Source: an uncultured Gammaproteobacteria bacterium (GTDB lineage Bacteria > Pseudomonadota > Gammaproteobacteria > UBA6429 > Thiohalophilaceae). Taken from it: DNA of 64,000 nucleotides. Of the stretch, positions 9,593 to 21,963 are shown one piece after another; the first letter of the stretch is position 1; each line of letters starts with the position of its first letter. The stretch is taken from assembly GCA_913064945.1 (NCBI GenBank), contig CAJYAN010000001.1:62001-126000 (forward strand), read 5' to 3'. The notes under the pieces were generated by a model that saw only the letters and a list, made by a program, of their open reading frames with translations, searched no databases and was not told the origin of the DNA. Position numbers and translations under genes: made by a program.

Positions 9593-10591
9593 TTATTCAG
9601 CACTATTTTGTACAAAGAGCGCCTGAACAAAGTCTTCCGCTTTAAACGGCCGCAGGTCATCAATCCCCTCACCGACGCCAATAAAGCGTATGGGTAGGCC
9701 CAGTTGATGGGCGATGGCAAAAATAATCCCGCCCTTGGCGGTGCCGTCCAGCTTGGTCAGGGTAATGCCGCTGACCCCGACGGCGGCCTGAAACTGCTTT
9801 GCCTGCACCAGGGCATTTTGACCGGTACCGGCATCAAGGACCAGCATCACCTCGTGCGGTGCCTCGCCATCCAGTTTCTGCACCACGCGTTTGACCTTTT
9901 TTAGTTCCTCCATCAGGTTGTCCTGCGTGTGCAGGCGACCGGCGGTATCGGCGATCAGGACATCGATGCCCCTGGCCCTGGCAGACTGCACGGCATCAAA
10001 AATCACCGAGGCGCTATCGGCACCGCTGTGCTGGGCAACCACCGGGATATCGTTGCGCTCACCCCAGGTCTGTAGCTGTTCTACGGCTGCAGCACGAAAG
10101 GTATCGCCGGCGGCCAGCATGACGCTATGGCCCTCCTGCTGAAAGCGTCGGGCAAGCTTGCCGATGGTCGTGGTCTTACCGGCACCATTTATCCCCACCA
10201 TCAAGATGACATAGGGTTGCTTATGGGTATCGATCTGCAGGGGGTGTTCGCTACGCATCAGCATGCTGGCCATATGAGCCTGCAGGCTTTGCAGCAGGGC
10301 CTGGGCATCTTTTAACTCATTGCGTGATACCTGCCGGGTAAGCTCATTAATAAGCGTGTTCGTGGCTTCGATGCCAACATCGGCAGTGAGCAGCAGGGTC
10401 TCAAGATCCTCCAGTAGCTCCGCGTCGATGCTCTTTTTGCCCAGTACCAGGTCACCGAGGCCCTCCGCCAATCCAGCACGGGTACGTTTCAGGCCATCTT
10501 TAAGGCGACTGAACAAACCGGTCCTGGTGGTGTCTGATGGTGCAGTATCGCGGGTGGATTTATTTTTGAAACCAAACATCGTAAGAACCAT
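9593..10591 (-). CDS. ftsY: signal recognition particle receptor FtsY
   Basis: A 332-residue SRP GTPase. The N-terminal part is shorter and less acidic than in E. coli FtsY. The NG domain shows the P-loop GINGAGKTTTIGKLA near residue 134, DTFRAAAVEQL, DTAGRLHTQDNLMEEL and TKLDGTAKGG. It docks the signal recognition particle at the inner membrane. Two closely spaced starts are possible, at 10591 (MVLTMFGF) and 10579 (MFGF). Neither has a strong ribosome site. Confidence 0.96.
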   Translation of the reverse strand: MVLTMFGFKNKSTRDTAPSDTTRTGLFSRLKDGLKRTRAGLAEGLGDLVLGKKSIDAELLEDLETLLLTADVGIEATNTLINELTRQVSRNELKDAQALLQSLQAHMASMLMRSEHPLQIDTHKQPYVILMVGINGAGKTTTIGKLARRFQQEGHSVMLAAGDTFRAAAVEQLQTWGERNDIPVVAQHSGADSASVIFDAVQSARARGIDVLIADTAGRLHTQDNLMEELKKVKRVVQKLDGEAPHEVMLVLDAGTGQNALVQAKQFQAAVGVSGITLTKLDGTAKGGIIFAIAHQLGLPIRFIGVGEGIDDLRPFKAEDFVQALFVQNSAE

Positions 10592-10689
10592 TAAAAGTGG
10601 GCTGCTAAACGGGTCGTTTGCCTGACCGTATGATTAGGCTATCCTACCATGTCGCAAATCACTGGGTCAGTAGTACAGCGGAGGAAACC

Positions 10690-12060
10690 TTGAACTTCTT
10701 AAAACATTTTGTCGCCCTGTTCCTGCTGGGGCTGGCGGCGACTTCGGTCCAGGCGGCCGCCAGTGTTCACGAGTATCGGCTGGCTAACGGCATGAAAGTC
10801 CTGGTCAAGCCGGACCACCGTGCCCCGGTGGTCGTGGCGCAGGTATGGTACAAGGTTGGTTCCAGCTATGAATGGAGCGGCCTGACCGGGGTTTCGCATG
10901 TGCTGGAACACATGATGTTCAATGGCACGAAAAAGCATGGCCGCGGCGAGTTCTCACGGATAATTGCCGAACAGGGTGGCCGCGAAAATGCCTTCACCAG
11001 CCGTGACTATACCGCCTATTTTCAACAGCTCGAAAAAAGTCGCCTGCCAATCAGCATGGAGCTGGAAGCGGATCGCATGCATAACCTGGTACTGGACCCG
11101 AAGATTTTTGCCAAAGAACTCAAGGTCGTCATGGAGGAACGTCGCACCCGTACGGATGATCAACCGCGCTCGCTTACCTACGAACAATTTTATGCCGCCG
11201 CCTTTACCAACAGTGGTTACCACAATCCCACCATTGGCTGGATGAATGACCTGGATACCCTGAACGTGGATGACCTGCGTGCCTGGTATAAAGAATGGTA
11301 CGCCCCCAATAACGCGACACTCGTTGTCGCCGGTGATGTCGACCCGGATGACGTCTATGCCATGGCAAAACGTTATTACGGTGATGTGCCAAAAGGCAAA
11401 GCCATTAACTTCAAGCCGCGCCAGGAATCCGAGCAGCACGGCGAGCGTCGCATTGTGGTTGCGGCACCGGCGAAATTACCGTTTATTTTGATGGGTTACA
11501 AAGTGCCGGTACTGGCCACCGCAAAGGATGAAAAAGAGGTCTATGCCCTCGATGTCCTGACGGGTGTGCTCGATGGTGGCAACAGTGCGCGCTTTGCGCG
11601 TGACCTGATTCGGGGTCGGCAACTGGCGGCATCCGCCGGGGCGTCTTATAGCATGTATGCCAGAATTAATGACCTGTTGATCCTGCAAGGTATCCCGGCC
11701 AATGGTCATACCATCCAGGAAATGGAGGCAGCCTTACGCGGGCATGTCGAAAGGCTTAAAACTGAACTGGTGGATGAAAAAGAATTACAGCGCATCAAGG
11801 CGCAGGTCATCGCCGCCAAAGTCTATGAAAAGGATTCAGTCTTCTACCAGGCCATGTCGCTGGGTATTCTGGAGTCAGTCGGCCTTGGCTGGCAGAAACA
11901 GGATGAGTATGTCGACAAGATCAAGGCGGTGACGGCCGAACAGGTGCGCGAGGTGGCCAGAAAATATTTGATTGATGATCATCTTACTGTGGCGACCTTA
12001 AAACCCCTACCGATTGATCCCAACAAGGCGCCGGTGATGCCTTTGCCTGAACGTCATTAA
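10690..12060 (+). CDS. periplasmic M16 zinc metallopeptidase (catalytic subunit type)
   Basis: A 456-residue secreted peptidase of the pitrilysin family. The inverted zinc motif HxxEH is present as HVLEHMMF near residue 75, with the distal Glu in the following helix (EEADRM-like region). The signal peptide runs from NFLKHFVALFLLGL to VQA. The start is taken as TTG 10690 because a GGAGG ribosome site lies about five bases before it and the signal peptide begins there; the longer reading frame upstream has no such support. It is followed 12 bp later by a second M16 gene lacking the zinc motif, the usual active/inactive pair. Confidence 0.9.
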   Translation: MNFLKHFVALFLLGLAATSVQAAASVHEYRLANGMKVLVKPDHRAPVVVAQVWYKVGSSYEWSGLTGVSHVLEHMMFNGTKKHGRGEFSRIIAEQGGRENAFTSRDYTAYFQQLEKSRLPISMELEADRMHNLVLDPKIFAKELKVVMEERRTRTDDQPRSLTYEQFYAAAFTNSGYHNPTIGWMNDLDTLNVDDLRAWYKEWYAPNNATLVVAGDVDPDDVYAMAKRYYGDVPKGKAINFKPRQESEQHGERRIVVAAPAKLPFILMGYKVPVLATAKDEKEVYALDVLTGVLDGGNSARFARDLIRGRQLAASAGASYSMYARINDLLILQGIPANGHTIQEMEAALRGHVERLKTELVDEKELQRIKAQVIAAKVYEKDSVFYQAMSLGILESVGLGWQKQDEYVDKIKAVTAEQVREVARKYLIDDHLTVATLKPLPIDPNKAPVMPLPERH

Positions 12061-12072
12061 GAGAAACGTCAC

Positions 12073-13437
12073 ATGAAGATTCCTACAAGTTATCGTCCAC
12101 TGATTATTTTGCTTATCGGTATTGCGCTGGTCACCGGCTATGCCTGGATGAGCGGTGACATGCACGAGCCGGTGAAGGTAAAGGGCCTGGCGATTAAAAG
12201 CTGGACCACGACGAACGGCGCGCGCGTCTATTATGTCCCCGCCACGAGCCTGCCCATGATCGATGTACGCGTCGTCTTCGATGCCGGGAGTGCCCGTGAT
12301 GGCAAACAGTTTGGTATCGCGCAGCTGACCAATGAATTACTCCCGGAAGGTGCCGGCGACTGGAACGCCCAGCAGTTGGCCGAACGTTTTGAAGATGTCG
12401 GCGCGGATTTTTCCAATGATGCCGAACGCGATATGGCGGTCATTAGTCTGCGTAGCCTGACAGAAAAGAAATGGCTCGATACAGCCCTGGAAACTATGGC
12501 GACGATAATTAGTCAACCTCGCTTTGATCAAAAAGATATTGACCGCGACCGTCAATTACAACTGGTTTCGATCGAGGAACAGCAGCAGTCCCCCGAGGCG
12601 ATTGCCGACAAACTGTTCTATAAAAATCTTTATGGTGACGATCACCCCTATGCCCATTCCAGCATGGGTAACAAGGCAACACTTACCAGTATTAAGCGCG
12701 AAGACCTGGTGGCCTTTCACAAACAATATTATGTCGGTAAAAATGCAGTGGTCGCCATCGTCGGTGACGTGGATGAGAAGCAGGCCCATCAGATCGCCGA
12801 ACAGGTCGTCGGGACTTTGCCTGCCGGTGAGACACCTGCGGCACTACCTGAACCCAAGCCACTGGCCAAGTCAGTCACGGTGAGACAGGTCTATCCCACG
12901 ACCCAGACACATCTGCTGGCGGGGGTTATTGGTCTGGAACGTGGAGACAAGGATTACTTTCCGCTCTATGTCGGTAATCACATCCTGGGCGGGAGTGGCT
13001 TTAGTTCGCGCATGATGGCTGAGATCCGCGAAAAGCGCGCCCTTGCCTATAGCGCGTATAGTTATTTCTTGCCGATGCATGTTCGAGGCCCATTCCAGAT
13101 GGGCGCGCAGACGCGAAATGATAAGGCGGAAGAAACTTTAAAACTGATGAAGCAGGAGCTGCGTACCTTCGTTGCTCAGGGCCCAACCGCAGACGAACTG
13201 GAGCACGCCAAGCGTAACATCACCGGGGGCTTTCCCCTGAAGTTGGCGAGTAATAAAAATATTGTGCAGTACCTGGCCATGATCGGCTTTTATAAACTGC
13301 CACTGAACTATCTGGACAAGTTTAATCAGCAGATCAATGCCGTCACGCTCAAACAGATAAAAGACGCCTTTAAGCGCCGTGTTGACCCGGATAAATTATT
13401 AACGGTGATTGTCGGCGCAGATGCGAAGCAACAATAA
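12073..13437 (+). CDS. M16 family peptidase-like protein (non-catalytic partner)
   Basis: A 454-residue M16 homologue. A single N-terminal hydrophobic stretch (residues 9–27) looks like a membrane anchor or uncleaved signal. The position of HxxEH reads LTNELLPEG, so zinc binding is lost, but the C-terminal substrate-binding R/Y pair is kept in REKRALAYSAYSYF near residue 318. In paired M16 proteins one subunit carries zinc and the other the R/Y motif; I infer that this protein and its upstream neighbour form such a heterodimer. Confidence 0.9.
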   Translation: MKIPTSYRPLIILLIGIALVTGYAWMSGDMHEPVKVKGLAIKSWTTTNGARVYYVPATSLPMIDVRVVFDAGSARDGKQFGIAQLTNELLPEGAGDWNAQQLAERFEDVGADFSNDAERDMAVISLRSLTEKKWLDTALETMATIISQPRFDQKDIDRDRQLQLVSIEEQQQSPEAIADKLFYKNLYGDDHPYAHSSMGNKATLTSIKREDLVAFHKQYYVGKNAVVAIVGDVDEKQAHQIAEQVVGTLPAGETPAALPEPKPLAKSVTVRQVYPTTQTHLLAGVIGLERGDKDYFPLYVGNHILGGSGFSSRMMAEIREKRALAYSAYSYFLPMHVRGPFQMGAQTRNDKAEETLKLMKQELRTFVAQGPTADELEHAKRNITGGFPLKLASNKNIVQYLAMIGFYKLPLNYLDKFNQQINAVTLKQIKDAFKRRVDPDKLLTVIVGADAKQQ

Positions 13438-13600
13438 GCGACAGACAACAGCATCAATCCTCGGGAGATGAACGCAGGGACCATCAAAGATAATGTGCGT
13501 TGCATCATTTTGGTGATCTCTGTGTTAGTGAATAATACTAGTCAGGATTTCTCCATGTCAGTATTGCTGTATAAACACTCAAGGTAAGCGTCTTTTCTCT

Positions 13601-14170
13601 ATGCCACACAAAAATGCCCAGCTTCGCATCATTGGCGGTCAGTGGCGCGGCCGTAAACTTGGGTTCGCAGACGAACCGGGTGTGCGACCGACGGCCGACC
13701 GCGTCCGCGAAACCCTGTTCAACTGGCTCATGCTCGACATCGAAGGCGCGCGTTGTCTGGACCTGTTTGCTGGTAGTGGTGCGCTGGGTTTAGAGGCCTT
13801 ATCCCGTGACGCCAGGGAAGTGGTGTTTGTCGATAGCAATCAAAAGGTTGTCAACACTATCAAGGCACAATTAAAAATTCTGGCAGCCGACAATGCACAG
13901 GTCATCCATAATTCCGCCGAGCGTTATTTGCAGACACAAAACAGCAACCCCTTTGACATAATTTTTCTTGACCCGCCTTTTCATAAAGAATTTCTGTTGC
14001 CGATCATCGGGCAGCTCGTTAAAGGCCGGTGGTTAAAGGCAGACACACTCATTTACATTGAAGCAGAGAAGGAACTGGGAGCACCGGAACTTCCGGCAGG
14101 CTGGGTGTATCACAAAAGTAAAACCGCCGGACAGGTGAGCTTTTATCTGGTCAAAAAAGACGACGAGTAG
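13601..14170 (+). CDS. rsmD: 16S rRNA (guanine-966-N2)-methyltransferase RsmD
   Basis: A 189-residue protein. It begins with LRIIGGQWRGRKL and has RPTADRVRETLFNWL, the SAM-binding motif CLDLFAGSGALGLEALSR near residue 47, and the catalytic DPPF motif within IIFLDPPFHKE near residue 125. It modifies the small ribosomal subunit RNA. Its place before coaD is conserved in Gammaproteobacteria. Confidence 0.96.
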   Translation: MPHKNAQLRIIGGQWRGRKLGFADEPGVRPTADRVRETLFNWLMLDIEGARCLDLFAGSGALGLEALSRDAREVVFVDSNQKVVNTIKAQLKILAADNAQVIHNSAERYLQTQNSNPFDIIFLDPPFHKEFLLPIIGQLVKGRWLKADTLIYIEAEKELGAPELPAGWVYHKSKTAGQVSFYLVKKDDE

Positions 14171-14394
14171 ATGTAGCTGAGCATTGCCTACCGTTGCCGA
14201 TTTACAAAATGTCTGTAAGTTGGTCTTCGCTGAAGGCACAGACCAGCTCGCGATCTGGAGCCACAATTAAATTACCCGAAGGCGCGGTGTTGATAGAAGA
14301 AAAACTGCGGTGATGTGCATTTTTGTTTAGACAAAAAGAATACGACGTTGTAGTTTTGAGGGGTGCTGGGTGTCGCCCGGTGACTTAGTATTAA

Positions 14395-17231
<2,837 letters not shown>

Positions 17232-17407
17232 GCGTCATTATAGTGGTTGCTGGCTGAACATGATTGGCATCACAAGATAGTATTGTCAGGGGCTTGTCAC
17301 ACATAGCTGGTTGCATATAATTTTGCCGCTTATGCTAACACAGCTGTTACTATAGGTTGCGGCATCAATAAAAAAGAACACGAAACCAAAAGGTAAAACT
17401 AATCGTT

Positions 17408-18358
17408 ATGAGTAAGGATACCCTGGTTCAGGTCGAACACATTAGTCGTTTCTACGGTCCTAACGCGGCCGTTAGCCAAGTCAGTTTTGAAGTGCAGCGC
17501 GGTGAAGTACTGGGATTCCTCGGTCCTAATGGCGCAGGCAAATCCACCACGATGCAAATGATCACCGGTAACCTGGCACCGAGCGCCGGACAAGTTCGTA
17601 TCTGTGGTATTGATTTGCTGGATCTACCCAGGGCCGCCAAGGCCGAGATTGGTTACCTGCCAGAACAGCCGCCCCTGTACCGTGATTTTACTGTGGATGA
17701 GTATCTGATCTTTTGTGCCCGTATCAACGGTATTAGCCGTGACAAAATTAAAACGGCTGTCACGCGATCCAAGGAACGTTGTGGCCTGACGGAGGTCAGT
17801 CATCGCTTGATCAATAATTTATCCAAGGGTTATCAACAACGCGTCGGGATCGCCCAGGCGATAATTCATTCGCCCGCCGTCGTGGTGCTGGATGAACCTA
17901 CCGTTGGCCTTGACCCCATTCAGATACGTGAAATACGCAGCCTGATTCGTGAGCTGGGGAATGAACACGGTGTCATTTTATCCACCCATATCCTGCCCGA
18001 GGTACAGATGACCTGTGATCGCGTGCAAATTATAAACAAAGGCAAACTGGTGTTTAGTGACGAGATCGAAAATCTCAACCAGCGAATGCAGTCATCGAGC
18101 CTGTTGTTAGGGCTGCATCGGCCGCCTGAAGGCAGTGAGCTGTCTGATATCGATGGTGTAAATACTGTCGAGACGCTGGAGGACAATCATTTTCGTGTCA
18201 TGCATGACATGGAGAATAGCCCGGCGGAAAAGATCGCTGAACTGGCGGTGCAAAAAGGCTGGGGACTGTTTGAACTGGCACCTGAACGTAAAACGCTGGA
18301 ACAGATCTTTGTCGATATCACCAGCAACGAAACCATGGTTGAGGAGAATGCGGCATGA
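17408..18358 (+). CDS. ABC transporter ATP-binding protein (GldA-like)
   Basis: A 316-residue ABC-2 type exporter ATPase. Walker A is GPNGAGKST near residue 39, the signature is LSKGYQQRVGIAQA and Walker B is VVVLDEPTVGLDP. A roughly 90-residue C-terminal extension is typical of DrrA/GldA-type ATPases. It begins a four-gene cassette with two overlapping or adjacent membrane genes and a DUF4340 gene. An AAGGT ribosome site precedes the ATG. Confidence 0.93.
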   Translation: MSKDTLVQVEHISRFYGPNAAVSQVSFEVQRGEVLGFLGPNGAGKSTTMQMITGNLAPSAGQVRICGIDLLDLPRAAKAEIGYLPEQPPLYRDFTVDEYLIFCARINGISRDKIKTAVTRSKERCGLTEVSHRLINNLSKGYQQRVGIAQAIIHSPAVVVLDEPTVGLDPIQIREIRSLIRELGNEHGVILSTHILPEVQMTCDRVQIINKGKLVFSDEIENLNQRMQSSSLLLGLHRPPEGSELSDIDGVNTVETLEDNHFRVMHDMENSPAEKIAELAVQKGWGLFELAPERKTLEQIFVDITSNETMVEENAA

Positions 18359-19119
18359 TGATGACTCTGCACATAATGCGCCGCGAATTGCGCGCCATGT
18401 TTTTATCGCCACTGGCGTGGACTATCCTTGCTGTGGTGCAATTTATTCTGGCCTACCTGTTTTTAACACAACTGAGTGAATTTATTCGTTATCAGCCTCA
18501 GCTGAAGTCATTGGCACAGTCGATTGGGGTTACCGATATTGTCATCAGCCCCATGTACGGCAGCGCGTCTTTTATTCTCATGCTGGTGGTGCCGCTGATT
18601 ACCATGCGCGTTATTAGTGAGGAGCGTCGGAATAAGAGCCTGGCATTATTATTTTCCGCGCCAGTGAGTATGACCGAGATTGTGCTGGGTAAATACCTGG
18701 GGGTGGTTGCCTTTCTGATGATTATGATTGGCATGGTCAGTATTATGCCGCTGTCACTCCTGTTTGCCGGACCGATTGATACAGGCCTGTTCCTATCCAC
18801 GCTGCTGGGGGTGATTTTGCTAGTTACCTCATTTGCCGCGGTGGGTGTCTATTTTTCCTCGTTGACCGTGCAGCCGACAGTAGCGGCAATCGCGACCTTT
18901 GGTATTCTGCTGCTGTTATGGATTATCGACTGGGCCGGCGGACGCGTTGCCGACCCCAATACCACCGGTGTATTAACCTATCTCTCTATGTTGCGGCACT
19001 TCGAGACCCTATCCAAGGGGGTATTTAATACCAGCGATGTCGCGTATTACCTGCTGTTTATTGGTGCCTTCCTGACATTGAGTGTGCGTCGTCTCGATGC
19101 CGACCGTTTGCAACACTAA
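18355..19119 (+). CDS. ABC-2 type permease (GldF-like)
   Basis: A 254-residue permease with about six membrane segments and the RVISEERRNKSLALLFSAP loop near residue 84 that marks this ABC-2 subfamily. It overlaps the ATPase gene by 4 bp (ATGA), so the two are translationally coupled. Together with the following GldG-like protein it matches the gliding-motility-type transporter seen widely in Proteobacteria that do not glide. The transported substrate is unknown. Confidence 0.92.
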   Translation: MMMTLHIMRRELRAMFLSPLAWTILAVVQFILAYLFLTQLSEFIRYQPQLKSLAQSIGVTDIVISPMYGSASFILMLVVPLITMRVISEERRNKSLALLFSAPVSMTEIVLGKYLGVVAFLMIMIGMVSIMPLSLLFAGPIDTGLFLSTLLGVILLVTSFAAVGVYFSSLTVQPTVAAIATFGILLLLWIIDWAGGRVADPNTTGVLTYLSMLRHFETLSKGVFNTSDVAYYLLFIGAFLTLSVRRLDADRLQH

Positions 19120-19140
19120 ATAAATTTAAGAAAATCGATT

Positions 19141-20547
19141 ATGGAAATTAATGACAAGACTCGTTTGAATCTGCGTATCCAGGGATTGATCTTTCTGATC
19201 CTGTTTATCAGCATCATCGGCATGCTGGCCTGGGTAACGAAACATTACAGTGTTGAGGCTGACTGGACCGCGACCGGACGTAATACCTTATCGACCGCCA
19301 GTATTAAACTCGCACAACGTCTGAAAGGCACGATGACGTTTACCGCCTTTGCGCGAAGTGGTGATTTGATCCCGGCACGCAAAAAAATTCGTGACCTGGT
19401 TGGCCGTTATCAGAAATACACCAATAAAATTAAACTGGAGTTTGTAGACCCGGAGACAAATCCTGACAAGACGCGGGAAATGGGTATTACGGTAGAAGGT
19501 GAAATGGTCGTCGAGTACCAGGGCCGTAGTGAACATATCAAGAATTCGACGGAAGAAAACATTACCAACACCATGCAGCGTCTAATGCGAAGTGGTGAAC
19601 GCAAGATCCTGTTTATTAGTGGCCACGGTGAACGCAATCCGTTAGGTCGCGCCAATCATGACCTGGGTCAGTTTACCCTGCACCTGAAGAAAAAAGGCAT
19701 CGAGGCAGATACCATATCGCTGACCGAGACCCCGTCGATCCCGGCAGATACCGCCGCCCTGGTGATTGCCAGTCCCCTGGTAAACTATTTGGATGGGGAA
19801 GTGAAACTCATCCGCGACTATGTCCGGAAGGGTGGCAACCTGTTATGGCTGCATGACCCGGGGAGTACACATAACCTGGATAAACTGGCGGATGATCTTG
19901 GTATCAAGTTTTACCCCGGCGTGGTGGTTGATCCGTCAACTCAGCTATTGGGTATTTCCGATCCGACGTTTTCGCTGGTCGTGAAATATCCGCATCACCC
20001 GATTACCAATGGCTTTAATCTGCTAACGCTGTTTCCGCGGGCGGCGGCTATTAATGATGCCTCGGTAACACCCGAGTGGACCAGGACGGAGATACTTCAG
20101 ACGGTGGCACGTAGCTGGTCTGAAACCGGTGTGCTCAAAGGTGCTATCCAGTTTGATAAGGGTAAGGATATTGCTGGCCCGCTGACCATTGGCCTGGCAC
20201 TCAGCCGTGATAAAAAAAATCCTGAGACGGAAAAAACCGGGACCGATACAGCAAAAACAAAAGCCAAAAAACCACCCCAGCAGCGAATTGTTGTAATTGG
20301 TGATGGAGACTTTCTGTCAAATACCTTTCTGGGCAACCAGGGAAATCAGGACCTGGGCTTTGCCATCATCAACTGGCTCAGCAATGATGATAGCTTTATT
20401 GATATTCCCGCGGCCACCGCACCGGATACCCAGCTCAATCTGGATCAGACGACCTGGTCAATTGTCGGACTGCTGTTTCTGATAGTTATCCCGGGCGGTC
20501 TGGTGATTGCCGGGGTGACGGTCTGGCTGAAACGACGTAAGCGCTAA
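19141..20547 (+). CDS. GldG-like membrane protein of ABC transporter
   Basis: A 468-residue protein with one TM near the N-terminus (residues 13–33), a large extracytoplasmic domain and a C-terminal TM (residues 440–461). The central part, with ILFISGHGERNPLG and RDYVRKGGNLLWLHDPG, is the ABC_transp_aux / GldG fold, related to IFT52-like sugar- or ligand-binding domains. The region around residues 360–380 is Lys- and Thr-rich and probably disordered. It is the auxiliary subunit of the transporter encoded just upstream. Confidence 0.9.
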   Translation: MEINDKTRLNLRIQGLIFLILFISIIGMLAWVTKHYSVEADWTATGRNTLSTASIKLAQRLKGTMTFTAFARSGDLIPARKKIRDLVGRYQKYTNKIKLEFVDPETNPDKTREMGITVEGEMVVEYQGRSEHIKNSTEENITNTMQRLMRSGERKILFISGHGERNPLGRANHDLGQFTLHLKKKGIEADTISLTETPSIPADTAALVIASPLVNYLDGEVKLIRDYVRKGGNLLWLHDPGSTHNLDKLADDLGIKFYPGVVVDPSTQLLGISDPTFSLVVKYPHHPITNGFNLLTLFPRAAAINDASVTPEWTRTEILQTVARSWSETGVLKGAIQFDKGKDIAGPLTIGLALSRDKKNPETEKTGTDTAKTKAKKPPQQRIVVIGDGDFLSNTFLGNQGNQDLGFAIINWLSNDDSFIDIPAATAPDTQLNLDQTTWSIVGLLFLIVIPGGLVIAGVTVWLKRRKR

Positions 20548-20549
20548 CC

Positions 20550-21461
20550 ATGAAATCACGTAATCTACTCAATCTGGTTTTGCTTGGTATCGTCGTGGTA
20601 CTGGTGCTGGTGGTGGTATTTGAGCCGGGCAAAAAACCCGAACAGCCGAAGCCAAAGCTGACAAGCTTAAATAAAGAATCCGTTAGCACGATTCAGATCA
20701 AACGCCTGGGTAAGAAAGATGTCGTGCTTGCAAAACAGCACGATGAGTGGCGTATGCTGGCACCCTATCAGTTACCGGCTAATAAATTTCGTCTGGATGC
20801 TATTCTAAGATTATTGGAGGCACCAAGTTATTCACAACACGATATACGCAAACTCGACAAGCAGACCTTTAAGCTCGATAAGCCGGAGATTACGCTTAGC
20901 TTTGACAATAAACTGTCGATGGCCTTTGGTGGGAGTGAGCCACTCAATCACCGCCGGTATGTTCAGGTGGGTAATACACTGAACTTGATCAGTGATAGTG
21001 TTTATTATTACCTTGCCGGTAAAACGACCTCACTGTTAAGTCTGCAATTACTACCTGCTAATGTCGCTATTAAGGCCATCTATTTGCCGAAACATAAACT
21101 GCAACTAAAAGCTGGCCGCTGGCAAATTGAGAATCAGCCAAAGGATATGGCCAGCGATGCGGTGACACAATTATTGAATAACTGGAAACTGGCCCAGGCC
21201 CTGGACGTGATACCTGCAAAAAATAAACCTGGCAAGGAAGTGATAAAGATATTTGTCGAAGGTCAGGAAGCCCCGATCGTGTTTTCAATTGTGAAGCGCA
21301 AACCGGATTTTGTCCTGTTACGTGAAGACAAGGGTGTGGAATATCAGCTGACCGAAGACAGTGCCGAAAGACTCCTGAACCTGGCGAAGGCTGAGCCCAC
21401 TGTCGAGCATGACATGAAAAAGACAGGGAAGGAAACCAAGCCCGTAACCGGAGCGAAGTAG
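20550..21461 (+). CDS. DUF4340 domain-containing membrane-anchored protein
   Basis: A 303-residue protein with an N-terminal membrane anchor (residues 5–25) followed by a Pro/Lys linker and DUF4340-type beta repeats (WRMLAPYQLPANKFRLDAILRLL region). DUF4340 proteins regularly follow gldG genes and presumably act with the transporter at the outer face of the inner membrane. The gene starts two bases after the gldG-like stop. The C-terminus is Lys/Thr-rich. Confidence 0.88.
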   Translation: MKSRNLLNLVLLGIVVVLVLVVVFEPGKKPEQPKPKLTSLNKESVSTIQIKRLGKKDVVLAKQHDEWRMLAPYQLPANKFRLDAILRLLEAPSYSQHDIRKLDKQTFKLDKPEITLSFDNKLSMAFGGSEPLNHRRYVQVGNTLNLISDSVYYYLAGKTTSLLSLQLLPANVAIKAIYLPKHKLQLKAGRWQIENQPKDMASDAVTQLLNNWKLAQALDVIPAKNKPGKEVIKIFVEGQEAPIVFSIVKRKPDFVLLREDKGVEYQLTEDSAERLLNLAKAEPTVEHDMKKTGKETKPVTGAK

Positions 21462-21468
21462 TAAGGGT

Positions 21469-21960
21469 TTAATGGCGGCGAATAACCAGGCGCAAATAAC
21501 CCAACGCGACATAATCATTGATCTGCGCGGGTCCTTCGGCGGCAACGTCGACATAGTCCGGAAAGTCTTCCGCATTTAATCCCCGCCAGCCAGCATAGGT
21601 CCCACAGACATGAAGCTGTACATGATTGTCTGCTAACAACGAGCGCACGGCCTGATGTTCTTTTGACTCTGTTGATTGATTTTTGCGTGTCAGGGCAAAT
21701 TGTTCCCGGCCATGGGTGACAATGGCAATAGGCAGCTCTTTAAAACGTTGACGCAATTGTTTTATGTACGACTGTGATCGGGGAAGTGCCCAGCTTAAAC
21801 CCTTATCGTCTTTGGTGACGATTTCAATCACGACACCTTCAGGTGCCTCGGATAAGGCCAAAATATTTTTCAGTGTGTATTCTTCTTTTCCCGCCGCGAG
21901 TATCGGCAGGCAGCATAATACGAGGAGGAACCACCGGAACCGCGAACGCATGTATAACAT
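21469..21960 (-). CDS. secreted DsrE-like protein
   Basis: A 163-residue protein with a signal peptide (about residues 1–24, ending LAAGK). The mature part follows the DsrE/DsrF-like fold: a VVIEIVTKDDKG strand, a FKELPIAIVTHG strand and, near residue 117, HVCGTYAGWRGLNAEDFPDYV, with the Cys at the position used in DsrE-type sulfurtransferases. It lies three bases after moaA on the same strand, so both are probably co-transcribed. A role in periplasmic sulfur handling is inferred only. Confidence 0.75.
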   Translation of the reverse strand: MLYMRSRFRWFLLVLCCLPILAAGKEEYTLKNILALSEAPEGVVIEIVTKDDKGLSWALPRSQSYIKQLRQRFKELPIAIVTHGREQFALTRKNQSTESKEHQAVRSLLADNHVQLHVCGTYAGWRGLNAEDFPDYVDVAAEGPAQINDYVALGYLRLVIRRH

Positions 21961-21963
21961 CGG

